From Microvirga sp. Mcv34 (lineage in GTDB: Bacteria; Pseudomonadota; Alphaproteobacteria; Rhizobiales; Beijerinckiaceae), in the NCBI RefSeq assembly GCF_024519725.1, contig NZ_JALJRK010000002.1, positions 1 to 64,000 on the forward strand: a stretch of 64,000 bases of DNA. The letters are read 5' to 3'. The stretch's first letter is position 1. Each line of letters opens with the position of its first letter. Shown in pieces: positions 10,789-19,089 of this stretch. The position numbers were made by a program, and so were the translations under genes. The notes beneath the pieces were generated by a model, which was not told the DNA's origin, did no database searches, and was given only the letters and a program-made list of their open reading frames with translations.

Positions 10789-11700
10789 TTGCTCACGAGT
10801 TCTGCCGCCGGCGTCTACGTCATCTGTCCCACGCCCTTCGAGAGCGACGGGCGCGTGGATGTCGCCTCGACCGACCGGATGGTCGAGGCCTATCTGAAAG
10901 CCGGCGCCACCGGGCTGACGATTCTCGGCATCATGGGCGAAGCGCCCAAGCTGGCGGCCGACGAAGCCCTTGCCTTCGCCCGTCAGGTCATTTCCACAGT
11001 GGCCGGGCGCGTTCCCGTCATCGTCGGTGTTTCGGCCGCGGGCTTCGCCGCCATGTCGGGCCTGTCGTCCAAGGTGATGGATGCGGGTGCCGCCGGCGTC
11101 ATGATCGCCCCGCCTTCGACGCTCAAGACCGACGACCAGATCGTCTCCTATTATGCCGATGCGGTGGAAGCCATCGGGACGGACGTGCCGTGGGTGATCC
11201 AGGATTATCCGCTCACGACCAATGTGGTCATGGCGCCCAAAGTGATCATGCGGATCATCGAGCAGAGCCCCTCCTGCGTGATGCTCAAGCACGAAGATTG
11301 GCCGGGTCTCGACAAGATCACGACCCTGCGCCGTGCCAGCGACGCCGGGCAGGTGCGCCGCGTGTCCATTCTCTGCGGCAACGGCGGCATGTTCCTTCCC
11401 TTCGAGATGGAGCGCGGCGCCGATGGAGCCATGACGGGCTATGCCTATCCTGAAATGCTGGTCGGCGTGGTGAACCTCATCAACCAGGGCAAGCGGAAGG
11501 AGGCGCACGATCTCTTCGACCGCCACCTGCCGCTGGTGCGCTACGAGACGCAGCCCGGATTGGGACTTGCCGTGCGCAAATACGTGCTGAAGCGGCGCGG
11601 CATCATCGCGTCCGACACGCTGCGCAAGCCCGGGCCGAAGCTGAGCCCGGAGACGATTGCCGAGATCGAGTGGCTGATGGAGCGCATCGAGCGCTCGTAA
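10789..11700 (+). CDS. Dihydrodipicolinate synthase (DapA)-family aldolase/dehydratase
   Basis: A TIM-barrel class I aldolase-fold enzyme of about 303 residues. The Schiff-base lysine lies in 'MLKHEDWP' and the catalytic tyrosine in 'QDYPLTT', with the 'GIMGEA' substrate-loop segment equivalent to GTTGE. The GTTGE Thr-Thr pair is replaced, so it is probably not lysine-pathway DapA but one of the catabolic relatives (keto-deoxy sugar acid or N-acetylneuraminate type). I place the start at TTG 10789 because GGAGG lies 5 nt before it; ATG 10777 in the same frame has no ribosome site. The SDR gene follows 23 nt later, so the two are probably one operon. Confidence 0.82.
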   Translation: MLTSSAAGVYVICPTPFESDGRVDVASTDRMVEAYLKAGATGLTILGIMGEAPKLAADEALAFARQVISTVAGRVPVIVGVSAAGFAAMSGLSSKVMDAGAAGVMIAPPSTLKTDDQIVSYYADAVEAIGTDVPWVIQDYPLTTNVVMAPKVIMRIIEQSPSCVMLKHEDWPGLDKITTLRRASDAGQVRRVSILCGNGGMFLPFEMERGADGAMTGYAYPEMLVGVVNLINQGKRKEAHDLFDRHLPLVRYETQPGLGLAVRKYVLKRRGIIASDTLRKPGPKLSPETIAEIEWLMERIERS

Positions 11701-11723
11701 GTTTGCAGAAGGAGCTTTGACGA

Positions 11724-12503
11724 ATGGAAACAGGGTTGACAGGAAAGCGCGCGCTCGTCCTCGGCGCGAGCAAGGGGCTGGGCTTCGGCATCGCTCAAGG
11801 ATTGGCGGAGGAGGGTGCGCGCGTCGCCATCGCCAGCCGCACGATGGAGGGCTCGAAGGCGGCCGCCGACAAGATCGGCAGGGATGTTCTTCCCTTCATC
11901 TGCGACACCGGCAAGGCCGATCAGGTCGACGCGTTGGTGAAGGATGTGACGGCTGCGCTCGGCGGCGTGGACATTCTCGTGCTGAACAGCGGCGGCCCAC
12001 CGCCCGGCAAGGCGCAGGGCGTGTCGTCCGACCAGTGGCGCCAGTCGTTCGAGGCCATGTTCGTCAATCTCGTGCGGATCGCCGATCAGCTTCTCCCCGG
12101 CATGATCGAGCGCAAGTTCGGCCGCATCATCTCCGTAATCTCCTCCGGGGTGATCCAGCCGATCCCGAACCTCGCCATCTCGAATGCCATTCGGCCCGCG
12201 CTTGTAGGTTGGGGCAAGACACTGGCGAGCGAAGTGGCGTCCTCGGGCGTGACCGTGAACGCCATCGCGCCGGGCCGTATCGCCACGGATCGCCTGAAGC
12301 AGCTCGATGCCGCCAATGCGGAGCGCACCAATCGCTCCGTCGAAGACGTGGCGGCTGCGGCGCGCGCCGGCATTCCGGCGGGCCGCTACGGCGAGATCGA
12401 GGAGTTCGCGGCCGCGGCCGTCTTCCTCGCCAGCGAGAAGGCCTCATTTATGACGGGCTCGATCCTGCGCGTCGACGGCGGGCAGATCTCGTCCACGACC
12501 TGA
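11724..12503 (+). CDS. SDR family oxidoreductase lacking the YxxxK motif
   Basis: A 259-residue Rossmann protein of the short-chain dehydrogenase type, often named 3-oxoacyl-ACP reductase by default. The nucleotide motif is 'GASKGLGFG' at residues 14-22 and the 'NSGG' equivalent of NAG is at 88-91. The catalytic serine is in 'SVISSG' (about 140), but where YxxxK is expected the sequence reads SNAIR (about 153-157), so the usual tyrosine and lysine are absent. AAGGAG lies 9 nt before the ATG. It follows the DapA-family gene and may act on the same substrate. The substrate is not known. Confidence 0.82.
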   Translation: METGLTGKRALVLGASKGLGFGIAQGLAEEGARVAIASRTMEGSKAAADKIGRDVLPFICDTGKADQVDALVKDVTAALGGVDILVLNSGGPPPGKAQGVSSDQWRQSFEAMFVNLVRIADQLLPGMIERKFGRIISVISSGVIQPIPNLAISNAIRPALVGWGKTLASEVASSGVTVNAIAPGRIATDRLKQLDAANAERTNRSVEDVAAAARAGIPAGRYGEIEEFAAAAVFLASEKASFMTGSILRVDGGQISSTT

Positions 12504-12517
12504 CGCGGACAGGCTCC

Positions 12518-12543
12518 AGGTGAGGCGGGAAACCGCCTCACCT
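12518..12543. terminator. Bidirectional hairpin terminator between SDR gene and chrA
   Basis: Perfect 11-bp stem AGGTGAGGCGG/CCGCCTCACCT with a GAAA tetraloop, placed between two convergent genes. There is no long T-tract on either side. Confidence 0.6.
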
Positions 12544-12550
12544 CATTCGA

Positions 12551-13945
12551 TCAGGCGATGATCCCTGCCCAGTAAAGAGCGATCCCGGCCGCCGAAGTGG
12601 CGGCAAGCGTCGACAGCATGCCGACGTGGAAGCGGAACATGGCCAGGATGGCAGCCCCCGAGAGCAGTAGCGCCCAAAGGTTGACGCTGCCCCAGATCGG
12701 CGCGTCGAACCGGAAGGGTCCCCACGCTACTTCGTGAACCTGGCCGAAGATCGTGTGAATGCCGAACCAGATCGCCAGGTTCAGGATCACACCGACCACC
12801 GCGGCCGTGATGGCCGAGAGAGCACCGCTCAAGGCCCGGTTGCCGCGCAGGATCTCGATGTAGGGAGCGCCGAGAAAAATCCAAAGAAAGCACGGCGCGA
12901 ACGTCACCCATGTGGTGAGAAGACCGCCCAGGGTGCCGGCCAGCAGGGGATTGAGCGTGCCGGCGTCCCGGAAGGCCGCCATGAAGCCCACGAATTGCAG
13001 CACCATGATCAACGGTCCGGGCGTCGTCTCGGCCATGCCGAGGCCGTCGAGCATCTCGCCGGGCCGCAGCCAGCCATAGGTATCCACCGCCTGCTGCGCC
13101 ACATAGGCCAGGGCGGCATAGGCGCCGCCGAAGGTGACCATCGCCATCTTGGAGAAGAAGACCGCAATCTGGCTGAATACGTCGCCTCTGCCGAGAAACA
13201 GCACAAGCATCAGAACCGGCGCGAGCCAGAGCGTCAGCCAGATCGCCGCCACTTGGACGCTTCGCTTCACGTTCGGAGATGCGTGGGCAGGAAGAGAGTC
13301 ACCCAGAAGGTCGCCATGGTCCCCTGAGCCATTGCCGGACCCTCCCGGCTGAAACTGCGGAAGGCCCGCCCGCCCGCCTAAAAAGCCGATCAGACCTGCC
13401 GTAAACACGATCAGTGGGAAGGGCGCATGGAGGAAGAAGATCGCCACGAAGGCTGCCCCGGCGAGGCCGATCAGGATGCGGTTCTTGAGCGCCCTTCTGC
13501 CGATCCGCAGCACCGCTTCGAGCACAATGGCGAGCACGGCGGCCTTCAGGCCGAAGAAGAGCGCCGCCACGATGCCGATCTTGCCGTAAAGAGCGTAGAT
13601 CCAGCTCAAGCCCATGATAGCCACGATGCCGGGCAGGATGAACAATCCGCCCGCCATGAGGCCGCCGAGGGTGCGGTGCATGAGCCAGCCCACATAGGTG
13701 GCGAGCTGCTGCGCCTCCGGCCCAGGCAGCAGCATGCAATAGTTGAGGGCATGGAGAAAGCGGCTCTCGGAAATCCAGCGCTTCTCTTCGACCAGGATCC
13801 TGTGCATCACGGCAATCTGCCCGGCCGGTCCGCCGAAGCTCAAGGCCGCGACCCGCAGCCAGACGCGAAAGGCCTCGCGCAGCGTGACGCCATGATCCGG
13901 CGCGGCCTGAGTCCCTTTGCCTGAGGTTTGTACGGTCCTGCTCAC
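12551..13945 (-). CDS. chrA: Chromate efflux transporter ChrA
   Basis: A long-chain CHR-superfamily membrane protein of 464 residues with two homologous chromate-transporter domains. The first opens with 'FRVWLRVAALSFGGPAGQI' and contains 'LLPGPEAQQLATYVGW'; the second contains 'FGGAYAALAYVAQ' and 'TTPGPLIMVLQFVGF'. These FGGP and PGP motifs are the family hallmarks. Start is GTG 13945 with GAAGGG 7 nt before it. It should expel chromate (or sulfate-like oxyanions) from the cytoplasm. No chrB regulator is beside it; it lies 62 nt downstream of the LOG gene on the same strand. Confidence 0.92.
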   Translation of the reverse strand: MSRTVQTSGKGTQAAPDHGVTLREAFRVWLRVAALSFGGPAGQIAVMHRILVEEKRWISESRFLHALNYCMLLPGPEAQQLATYVGWLMHRTLGGLMAGGLFILPGIVAIMGLSWIYALYGKIGIVAALFFGLKAAVLAIVLEAVLRIGRRALKNRILIGLAGAAFVAIFFLHAPFPLIVFTAGLIGFLGGRAGLPQFQPGGSGNGSGDHGDLLGDSLPAHASPNVKRSVQVAAIWLTLWLAPVLMLVLFLGRGDVFSQIAVFFSKMAMVTFGGAYAALAYVAQQAVDTYGWLRPGEMLDGLGMAETTPGPLIMVLQFVGFMAAFRDAGTLNPLLAGTLGGLLTTWVTFAPCFLWIFLGAPYIEILRGNRALSGALSAITAAVVGVILNLAIWFGIHTIFGQVHEVAWGPFRFDAPIWGSVNLWALLLSGAAILAMFRFHVGMLSTLAATSAAGIALYWAGIIA

Positions 13946-14007
13946 GTCACGCCCTTCGGTGCCATGCCTCGGCTTTCATCGTTTGCCTCCGCAGATTGAC
14001 GGCCGTG

Positions 14008-14796
14008 TTAGAATTCCTCGTCGGGCTTCCGTTCCATCGTCTGCACGATCAGACCGTTGTCGATGAGGGTTCGCCATACGTCCTCCGCGGTTTCGGCGTA
14101 GTTGATGAGCTTGCGGTCATGCTCGCTCACCATGCCGTGTTCGAGCAGCGCATCGAACTTGATGACCGATTGCCAGTAGGCTTGGTCGAAGAGGACAATG
14201 GGCAGGGGCGGCGCCTTGCCGGTCTGGCGCAGGGTCAGGAGCTCGAACAATTCATCGAAGGTGCCGAACCCGCCGGGGAACACCACCAGGGCGTTGGCCC
14301 GCATCGCCAGGTGCATCTTGCGCATGGCGAAGTAGTGGAAGCGGAACGTCAGATCCGGGGTCGAATAGGCATTGGGCTCCTGCTCGTGGGGCAGGGTGAT
14401 GTTGAACCCGATGGAAGGGGCTCCGACATCGAAGGCTCCCCTGTTGGCCGCCTCCATGATGCCCGGGCCGCCGCCGGTGGCGATCACGTTGTCCCGTTTT
14501 CCGCCGTTGTCGGTCAGCGCGCCGCCGCGCTGCGATGCGATGGCCCCGAAGGCACGGGCCTGCTCGTACCAGAAAGCGTGCTTTCCTGGGCCGTTCTCCC
14601 GCACGCGGGCGCTGCCGAAGACCACGATGGTGGAGCGCACTCCCCAAATCCGCAGGTTTTCCTCGGCCTTGGCATATTCCAGCATGAACCGGACGCCCCG
14701 CATGGAATCGCCCAGGAGAAAATCCTGATCCATCGCCGCCAGCCGATAGGAAGGCGAAGCGATATTGGCCGCATTCGAAGGCTTGGCATCGTTCAT
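14008..14796 (-). CDS. LOG family protein (TIGR00730-type Rossmann fold)
   Basis: A 262-residue protein with the LOG hallmark motif 'PGGFGTFDELFELLTLRQ' and the upstream nucleotide-binding 'GGGPGIMEAANRGA'. LOG enzymes hydrolyse nucleoside 5'-monophosphates to base and ribose phosphate; in plants and some bacteria this activates cytokinins, while in most bacteria it serves nucleotide turnover. The longer group of LOG proteins, to which this belongs by length, is less studied. The start at 14796 has GGGAG 8 nt upstream; an in-frame start at 14835 has none. Confidence 0.85.
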   Translation of the reverse strand: MNDAKPSNAANIASPSYRLAAMDQDFLLGDSMRGVRFMLEYAKAEENLRIWGVRSTIVVFGSARVRENGPGKHAFWYEQARAFGAIASQRGGALTDNGGKRDNVIATGGGPGIMEAANRGAFDVGAPSIGFNITLPHEQEPNAYSTPDLTFRFHYFAMRKMHLAMRANALVVFPGGFGTFDELFELLTLRQTGKAPPLPIVLFDQAYWQSVIKFDALLEHGMVSEHDRKLINYAETAEDVWRTLIDNGLIVQTMERKPDEEF

Positions 14797-15162
14797 GAAG
14801 AAAGCTCCCGTGACTCGAGGCCCTGCACAAAGCACACTTTCGAGGCCGGGTTAACTCTCCGCTCTCCGGACGGGTCCGCAAAACGATTCCCGGGCTCCGG
14901 GGCAGTCCCCATGGCTCCAAGATTTGCAACTATGATGCAAAATGGGTGCCGATTCACGCTTTCATCGCTTGAAGACCGAGAAAGTCATTTTCCCTATAGC
15001 CCCTCGTACCCCGGCGGTTATATCAAGGACGCAAAGCGCATCGTGCAGGCTTGACGGTCCTGCACTGAACCATGCGCCCAACACAAGAGGGCATCGGACC
15101 CATCAGGCCCGTGCTCCGGGGAAACGACTCTGAACAGCGAAACGGAAAGCGAGCGCCAGGCG
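14797..15162. other. Intergenic region between divergent LOG and FAH genes
   Basis: 366 nt containing no gene I can support. It must carry the promoters of both divergent units. No EcfG-type GGAAC-N16/17-CGTT pair, riboswitch or strong hairpin was seen. Short reading frames here have no ribosome site. Confidence 0.6.
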
Positions 15163-16359
15163 ATGGACCATCTGTCTTCGACGAACATAGCCCGAATTCT
15201 GCCGACGGATGGGTTCCAAGGCGCCTTGGTCGGACGCGTGTGGCGTCCTGGTGTCGGGCCATCGGTCGTAGCCGTGAGGGAAGATGGCCTCTTCGATATC
15301 ACCGCTATCTGCGCTACGGTCAGCAGCCTCGCCGCCATGAACAATCCGGCTGGCGTGCTGAAGACCACCGAGGGCGAGCGGGTCGGTTCCCTGGAAGAGA
15401 TCGCCGGCAATACATCACCCGACCGTCGGGATCCGTCGAAACCCTGGCTGCTCGCCCCCATCGACCTCCAGGTCGTCAAGGCGGCCGGCGTCACCTTCGC
15501 GATCTCCATGCTGGAGCGCGTCATCGAGGAAAGGGCCCGGGGCGATGCCAGCGCGGCGGCGGCCATTCGGGCCGAGGTTCTGCGCCTCGTCGGCGATGAT
15601 CTGAGCCGGCTCAAGCCGGGCTCGCCCGAGGCCATGGCCCTGAAGGACGTGCTCGTCGCGCAAGGGGCCTGGAGCCAGTATCTCGAGGTGGGAATCGGTC
15701 CCGACGCGGAGGTCTTCACCAAGGCGCCGACCCTTTCGGCAGTCGGGACGTTCATGGATGCGGGCCTGCATCCTAAATCCACCTGGAACAATCCAGAGCC
15801 CGAAGTGGTGATCATCGTCACGGCGGACGGCAGAATCGTCGGCGCGACGCTGGGCAACGACGTGAACCTGCGCGATTTCGAAGGCCGCTCGGCGCTGCTT
15901 CTCTCGAAGGCGAAGGACAACAATGCGTCCTGTTCGGTCGGCCCGTTCATCCGGTTCTTCGACGAGACCTTCTCCCTCGACGATGTCCGCAGGACCAACG
16001 TGACGCTGACGGTCGAGGGCGAGGACGGGTTCAAGCTCGAGGGCTCGTCGTCGATCACCAAGATCAGCCGCGATCCTGAGGATCTCGTGGCGCAGACGGT
16101 CGGCGCTCACCACCAGTATCCGGATGGGTTCGCTCTGTTCCTTGGAACGATGTTCGCGCCCACGCAGGACCGGGGCGAGGCCGGCATGGGCTTCACGCAC
16201 AAGCACGGCGACATCGTCACCATTTCAGCGCCCAAGCTCGGAGCGCTCGTGAACCGAATGAAGCCGAGCTCCGAATGCGAGCCGTGGACCTTCGGCCTCG
16301 GGGCTTTCATGTCGAACCTGGCCCGGCGGGGCCTCCTCAACACCAGACAGGCAGGTTAA
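15163..16359 (+). CDS. Fumarylacetoacetate hydrolase-family protein, AraD1/GguC-like
   Basis: A 398-residue FAH-superfamily enzyme. The metal-binding acidic residues fall in the 'GPDAEVFTKAP' and 'PEPEVVIIVTADG' stretches, and the C-terminus carries the 'HGDIVTISAPKLGALVN' segment common to FAH proteins. Length and N-terminus (MDHLSSTNIARILP) resemble the AraD1/GguC group, which dehydrates 2-keto-3-deoxy-L-arabonate in non-phosphorylative pentose breakdown. The next gene, a semialdehyde-type dehydrogenase starting 1 nt after the stop, would supply the following step, ketoglutarate semialdehyde to 2-oxoglutarate. The pathway is inferred; neither substrate is proven. Confidence 0.8.
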   Translation: MDHLSSTNIARILPTDGFQGALVGRVWRPGVGPSVVAVREDGLFDITAICATVSSLAAMNNPAGVLKTTEGERVGSLEEIAGNTSPDRRDPSKPWLLAPIDLQVVKAAGVTFAISMLERVIEERARGDASAAAAIRAEVLRLVGDDLSRLKPGSPEAMALKDVLVAQGAWSQYLEVGIGPDAEVFTKAPTLSAVGTFMDAGLHPKSTWNNPEPEVVIIVTADGRIVGATLGNDVNLRDFEGRSALLLSKAKDNNASCSVGPFIRFFDETFSLDDVRRTNVTLTVEGEDGFKLEGSSSITKISRDPEDLVAQTVGAHHQYPDGFALFLGTMFAPTQDRGEAGMGFTHKHGDIVTISAPKLGALVNRMKPSSECEPWTFGLGAFMSNLARRGLLNTRQAG

Positions 16360-16360
16360 G

Positions 16361-17836
16361 ATGACGAAGAACTACATTGCGGGCGAGTGGGTCTCGGCTA
16401 CGGAGGCCTCGGCCAACATCAACCCGTCCAACACGGCCGACGTGATCGGCGAATACGCTCGCGCCTCCGCTGCCGAGGCCGAGCGCGCGATTGCGGCGGC
16501 CTACGACGCCTTTCCGGCATGGTCGCGCTCCTCGATCCAGCAGCGCCATGACATTCTCAAGGCGGTCGGCGACGAGATTCTGGCCCGCAAGGAAGAACTC
16601 GGCCGGCTGCTCTCACGCGAGGAGGGCAAAACCCTGCCCGAGGGCATCGGTGAGGTCACCCGCGCGGCGCAGATCTTCCTGTTCTTCTCCGGCGAGTGCC
16701 TGCGCCTGGCCGGCGAGAAGCTGCCCTCGGTGCGCCCGCTCATCGATGTGGAGATCACCCGCGAGCCGGTGGGCGTCGTCGGCCTGATCACGCCCTGGAA
16801 CTTCCCCATCGCCATTCCGGCCTGGAAGATCGCCCCGGCGCTCGCCTACGGCAACACCGTGGTGTTCAAGCCCGCCGACCTGGTGCCGGGCTCGGCCCAT
16901 GCGCTGGCCGAGATCATCGCCCGGGCTGGCGTGCCGGCGGGCGTGTTCAACCTGGTGATGGGCCGCGGCTCGGTGGTCGGCGAGGCGATGCTGCAGAGCT
17001 CGAAGGTGGCGGCGATCTCGTTCACCGGCTCGGTGCCGACCGGCCGCAAGGTGGCCCAGACCTGCATCACGGCCGATCCGATGAAGAAGGTGCAGCTCGA
17101 GATGGGCGGCAAGAACCCGATGGTGGTTCTCGACGACGCCGACCTGACGGTGGCGGTGGACTGCGCGGTCAACTCGGCGTTCTTCTCCACCGGCCAGCGC
17201 TGCACGGCGTCCTCGCGCCTGATCGTCACCGAGGGCATTCACGACCGCTTCGTGGCCGCCATGCAGGAGCGGATGCGGGGGCTGGTGATCGACGATGCCC
17301 TGAAGGCCGGCACGCAGATCGGCCCGGTGGTGGACCAGAGCCAGCTCGACCAGGATCTGAAGTACATCCGCATCGGCCAGGAGGAGGGCGCCCGGCTGGT
17401 GGCGGGCGGCGAGCTTCTCAAGCGCGACACGCCTGGGTTCTACCTGGCGCCGGCCCTGTTCACCGAGGTGAGCCACGCGATGCGGGTGGCGCGCGAGGAG
17501 ATCTTCGGGCCGGTGGCGACGGTGACGCGGGCGAAGGATTACGACGAGGCGCTGGCCTTGGCCAACGACACCGAGTTCGGGCTGTCGTCGGGGATCTGCA
17601 CCACGAGCCTGAAGCACGCCTCGCACTTCAAGCGCAATGCGGAAGCCGGGATGGTGATGGTGAACCTGCCGACGGCGGGCGTCGACTACCATGTGCCGTT
17701 CGGCGGGCGCAAAGGCTCGTCGTATGGGCCGCGCGAGCAGGGCCGGTACGCGCAGGAGTTCTACACCACGGTGAAGACCGCCTACACCTTCGACGGCAAC
17801 GCCCCCTTCGTGCCCAAAACAAAAGGCAGCGAGTAA
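16361..17836 (+). CDS. NAD(P)-dependent aldehyde dehydrogenase, likely 2-oxoglutarate semialdehyde type
   Basis: A 491-residue aldehyde dehydrogenase. The general-base glutamate is in 'LEMGGKNP' and the catalytic cysteine in 'TGQRCTASSR'; the 'FTGSVPTGR' cofactor turn and C-terminal 'EIFGPV' motif are present. Pairing with an AraD1-like dehydratase suggests oxidation of 2,5-dioxopentanoate to 2-oxoglutarate, but succinate-semialdehyde-type activity is possible. Its third-position GC is so high in the second half that other frames are open for over 1 kb; these are shadows. A hairpin terminator follows. Confidence 0.88.
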   Translation: MTKNYIAGEWVSATEASANINPSNTADVIGEYARASAAEAERAIAAAYDAFPAWSRSSIQQRHDILKAVGDEILARKEELGRLLSREEGKTLPEGIGEVTRAAQIFLFFSGECLRLAGEKLPSVRPLIDVEITREPVGVVGLITPWNFPIAIPAWKIAPALAYGNTVVFKPADLVPGSAHALAEIIARAGVPAGVFNLVMGRGSVVGEAMLQSSKVAAISFTGSVPTGRKVAQTCITADPMKKVQLEMGGKNPMVVLDDADLTVAVDCAVNSAFFSTGQRCTASSRLIVTEGIHDRFVAAMQERMRGLVIDDALKAGTQIGPVVDQSQLDQDLKYIRIGQEEGARLVAGGELLKRDTPGFYLAPALFTEVSHAMRVAREEIFGPVATVTRAKDYDEALALANDTEFGLSSGICTTSLKHASHFKRNAEAGMVMVNLPTAGVDYHVPFGGRKGSSYGPREQGRYAQEFYTTVKTAYTFDGNAPFVPKTKGSE

Positions 17837-17860
17837 CCTAATTACCGTCATTCACTGCGT

Positions 17861-17898
17861 GGCCTCGGCACTTCGTTGATCGGGATGCCGAGGCCTTT
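17861..17898 (+). terminator. Hairpin terminator after the FAH-ALDH operon
   Basis: A 10-bp perfect stem GGCCTCGGCA (17861-17870) and TGCCGAGGCC (17886-17895) with a 15-nt loop, followed by TTT. It lies 24 nt after the aldehyde dehydrogenase stop. Confidence 0.65.
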
Positions 17899-18249
17899 AA
17901 CTTATGTGATAGCTGAGTAAGCCTACTCGCCGCATCTGACGAGGCGAAACGGCAATCATTCTGGTTTGGGTGCAGTGCCGGTGCTCTGTTTGGAGCGGCG
18001 TTAACTTTATCGACAAAACTCAGGCAGCTTTTGGCTCTATGCATTGAACTTTGCCATGGGAACGCCATCATAGGCTATCAAGAGGACCGGTACTTACAGG
18101 CTCGAACTCCTGCAGTGGTAAACGTTGTTGCGTTCAAATCCAGGCTTAACGGCATGGAGAACTGAATTGCAACTTCGTTCTATTGAGAATGGATGCTGCT
18201 AGTTCTGCGAGCCGGTGAGCGGCACTCCATCAATAGTAGAGAAATTAAT
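17899..18249. other. AT-richer non-coding stretch before the CYTH-like gene
   Basis: About 350 nt with noticeably lower GC than its surroundings and no supportable gene, tRNA or repeat. It should hold the promoter of the gene starting at 18250. Confidence 0.5.
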
Positions 18250-19029
18250 ATGGTTACTTCCCGGCGTTATCTCATTGCTTCTTCACTTGCGCGTCTGATC
18301 CGCAAGGAGAGGGGAGGCAATCGTGTCACGGAAGGCCACTTCCCCAATCAGGCTGATCGCAGCTCCTTCGTTGTCGTCGAAGGCGACAAGGGCAGCCTCG
18401 TGCTGCTTCACTCGGGTCCGAACGGACCTATCGAAGAGCGCACCGAAGTGCCGCGTGCCCATGCCGAGGCTCTTCTCGACGTCACACCCGGCAAACTCGA
18501 CTATCTGCTCACCCATCTTACCGTCGGCACGCGGGACATTCAGATCGTTCGTTTCGTGACCCCGGGTCCGCTGGACCTGATCTCCGTTCCGTTCGAGAGC
18601 GAGGAAGAGGCCAGGGATTTCCGTCCCCTGTCCTGGTTCGGTGCGGATGTCACCACGGAAGTGGCTTATCAGAACCGGTCCATCGCTCTGGAAGGGGCGC
18701 CCCAGGCGCCCGACGTTCCGATGTCGAACGCGGCCCTCAACAGCCTGCTCGACACGCTGGAGAACCGCTATTCGGCTCCGCGCGGCTATACCCCGCACGC
18801 ACCCGCTCAGGCCGGGGCGGGACAGCAGCGCAATGCGCCGCCGTCGGCTCCCGCGCAGGGACCTGAGAGAGCGGCGCAGCCGCAACGGGGTGTTCTGTCC
18901 CGCCCGGCCGCCACGGCCGATGTGGATCTCGGAGACGATGAAACCGGCGACGACAACGATCTGAACCTCAACATCGAAGATAATGTCATTCGCGAGCTGG
19001 CTCGTTCGCTCCGGCCCCAGCGTCGCTGA
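18250..19029 (+). CDS. Degenerate CYTH-domain protein with acidic tail
   Basis: A 259-residue protein. Residues 1-150 line up by eye with CYTH-fold triphosphate-binding proteins: the start 'TSRRYLIASSL' sits where EIERKFLV is usual, the centre has 'ERTEVPRAHAEALLDVTPG', and the end 'EEEARDFRPLSWFGADVTTEV..NRSIAL' mirrors the typical CYTH C-terminal motif. The catalytic ExExK signature is missing, so triphosphatase activity is unlikely. Residues about 160-220 are Pro/Ala/Gln-rich and the tail is strongly acidic (DLGDDETGDDND). ATG 18250 is preferred over an upstream frame extension because it starts the domain. A strong terminator follows. Confidence 0.65.
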   Translation: MVTSRRYLIASSLARLIRKERGGNRVTEGHFPNQADRSSFVVVEGDKGSLVLLHSGPNGPIEERTEVPRAHAEALLDVTPGKLDYLLTHLTVGTRDIQIVRFVTPGPLDLISVPFESEEEARDFRPLSWFGADVTTEVAYQNRSIALEGAPQAPDVPMSNAALNSLLDTLENRYSAPRGYTPHAPAQAGAGQQRNAPPSAPAQGPERAAQPQRGVLSRPAATADVDLGDDETGDDNDLNLNIEDNVIRELARSLRPQRR

Positions 19030-19056
19030 TCGGCCTCCCCGCCAGGATCGAGACAT

Positions 19057-19089
19057 AAGCCTGCGCCATTCTCGTGGTGCAGGCTTTTT
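19057..19089 (+). terminator. Rho-independent terminator
   Basis: Stem AAGCCTGC/GCAGGCTT, extended inward by CCA/TGG past a mismatch, followed directly by TTTTT. It ends the CYTH-like gene and overlaps the stop of the convergent lytic transglycosylase. Confidence 0.8.

Noticed and set aside
16613..17851. Long open frames on both strands over the aldehyde dehydrogenase
   Set aside because: Product of extreme third-position GC; no recognisable protein, while the dehydrogenase has all active-site motifs.
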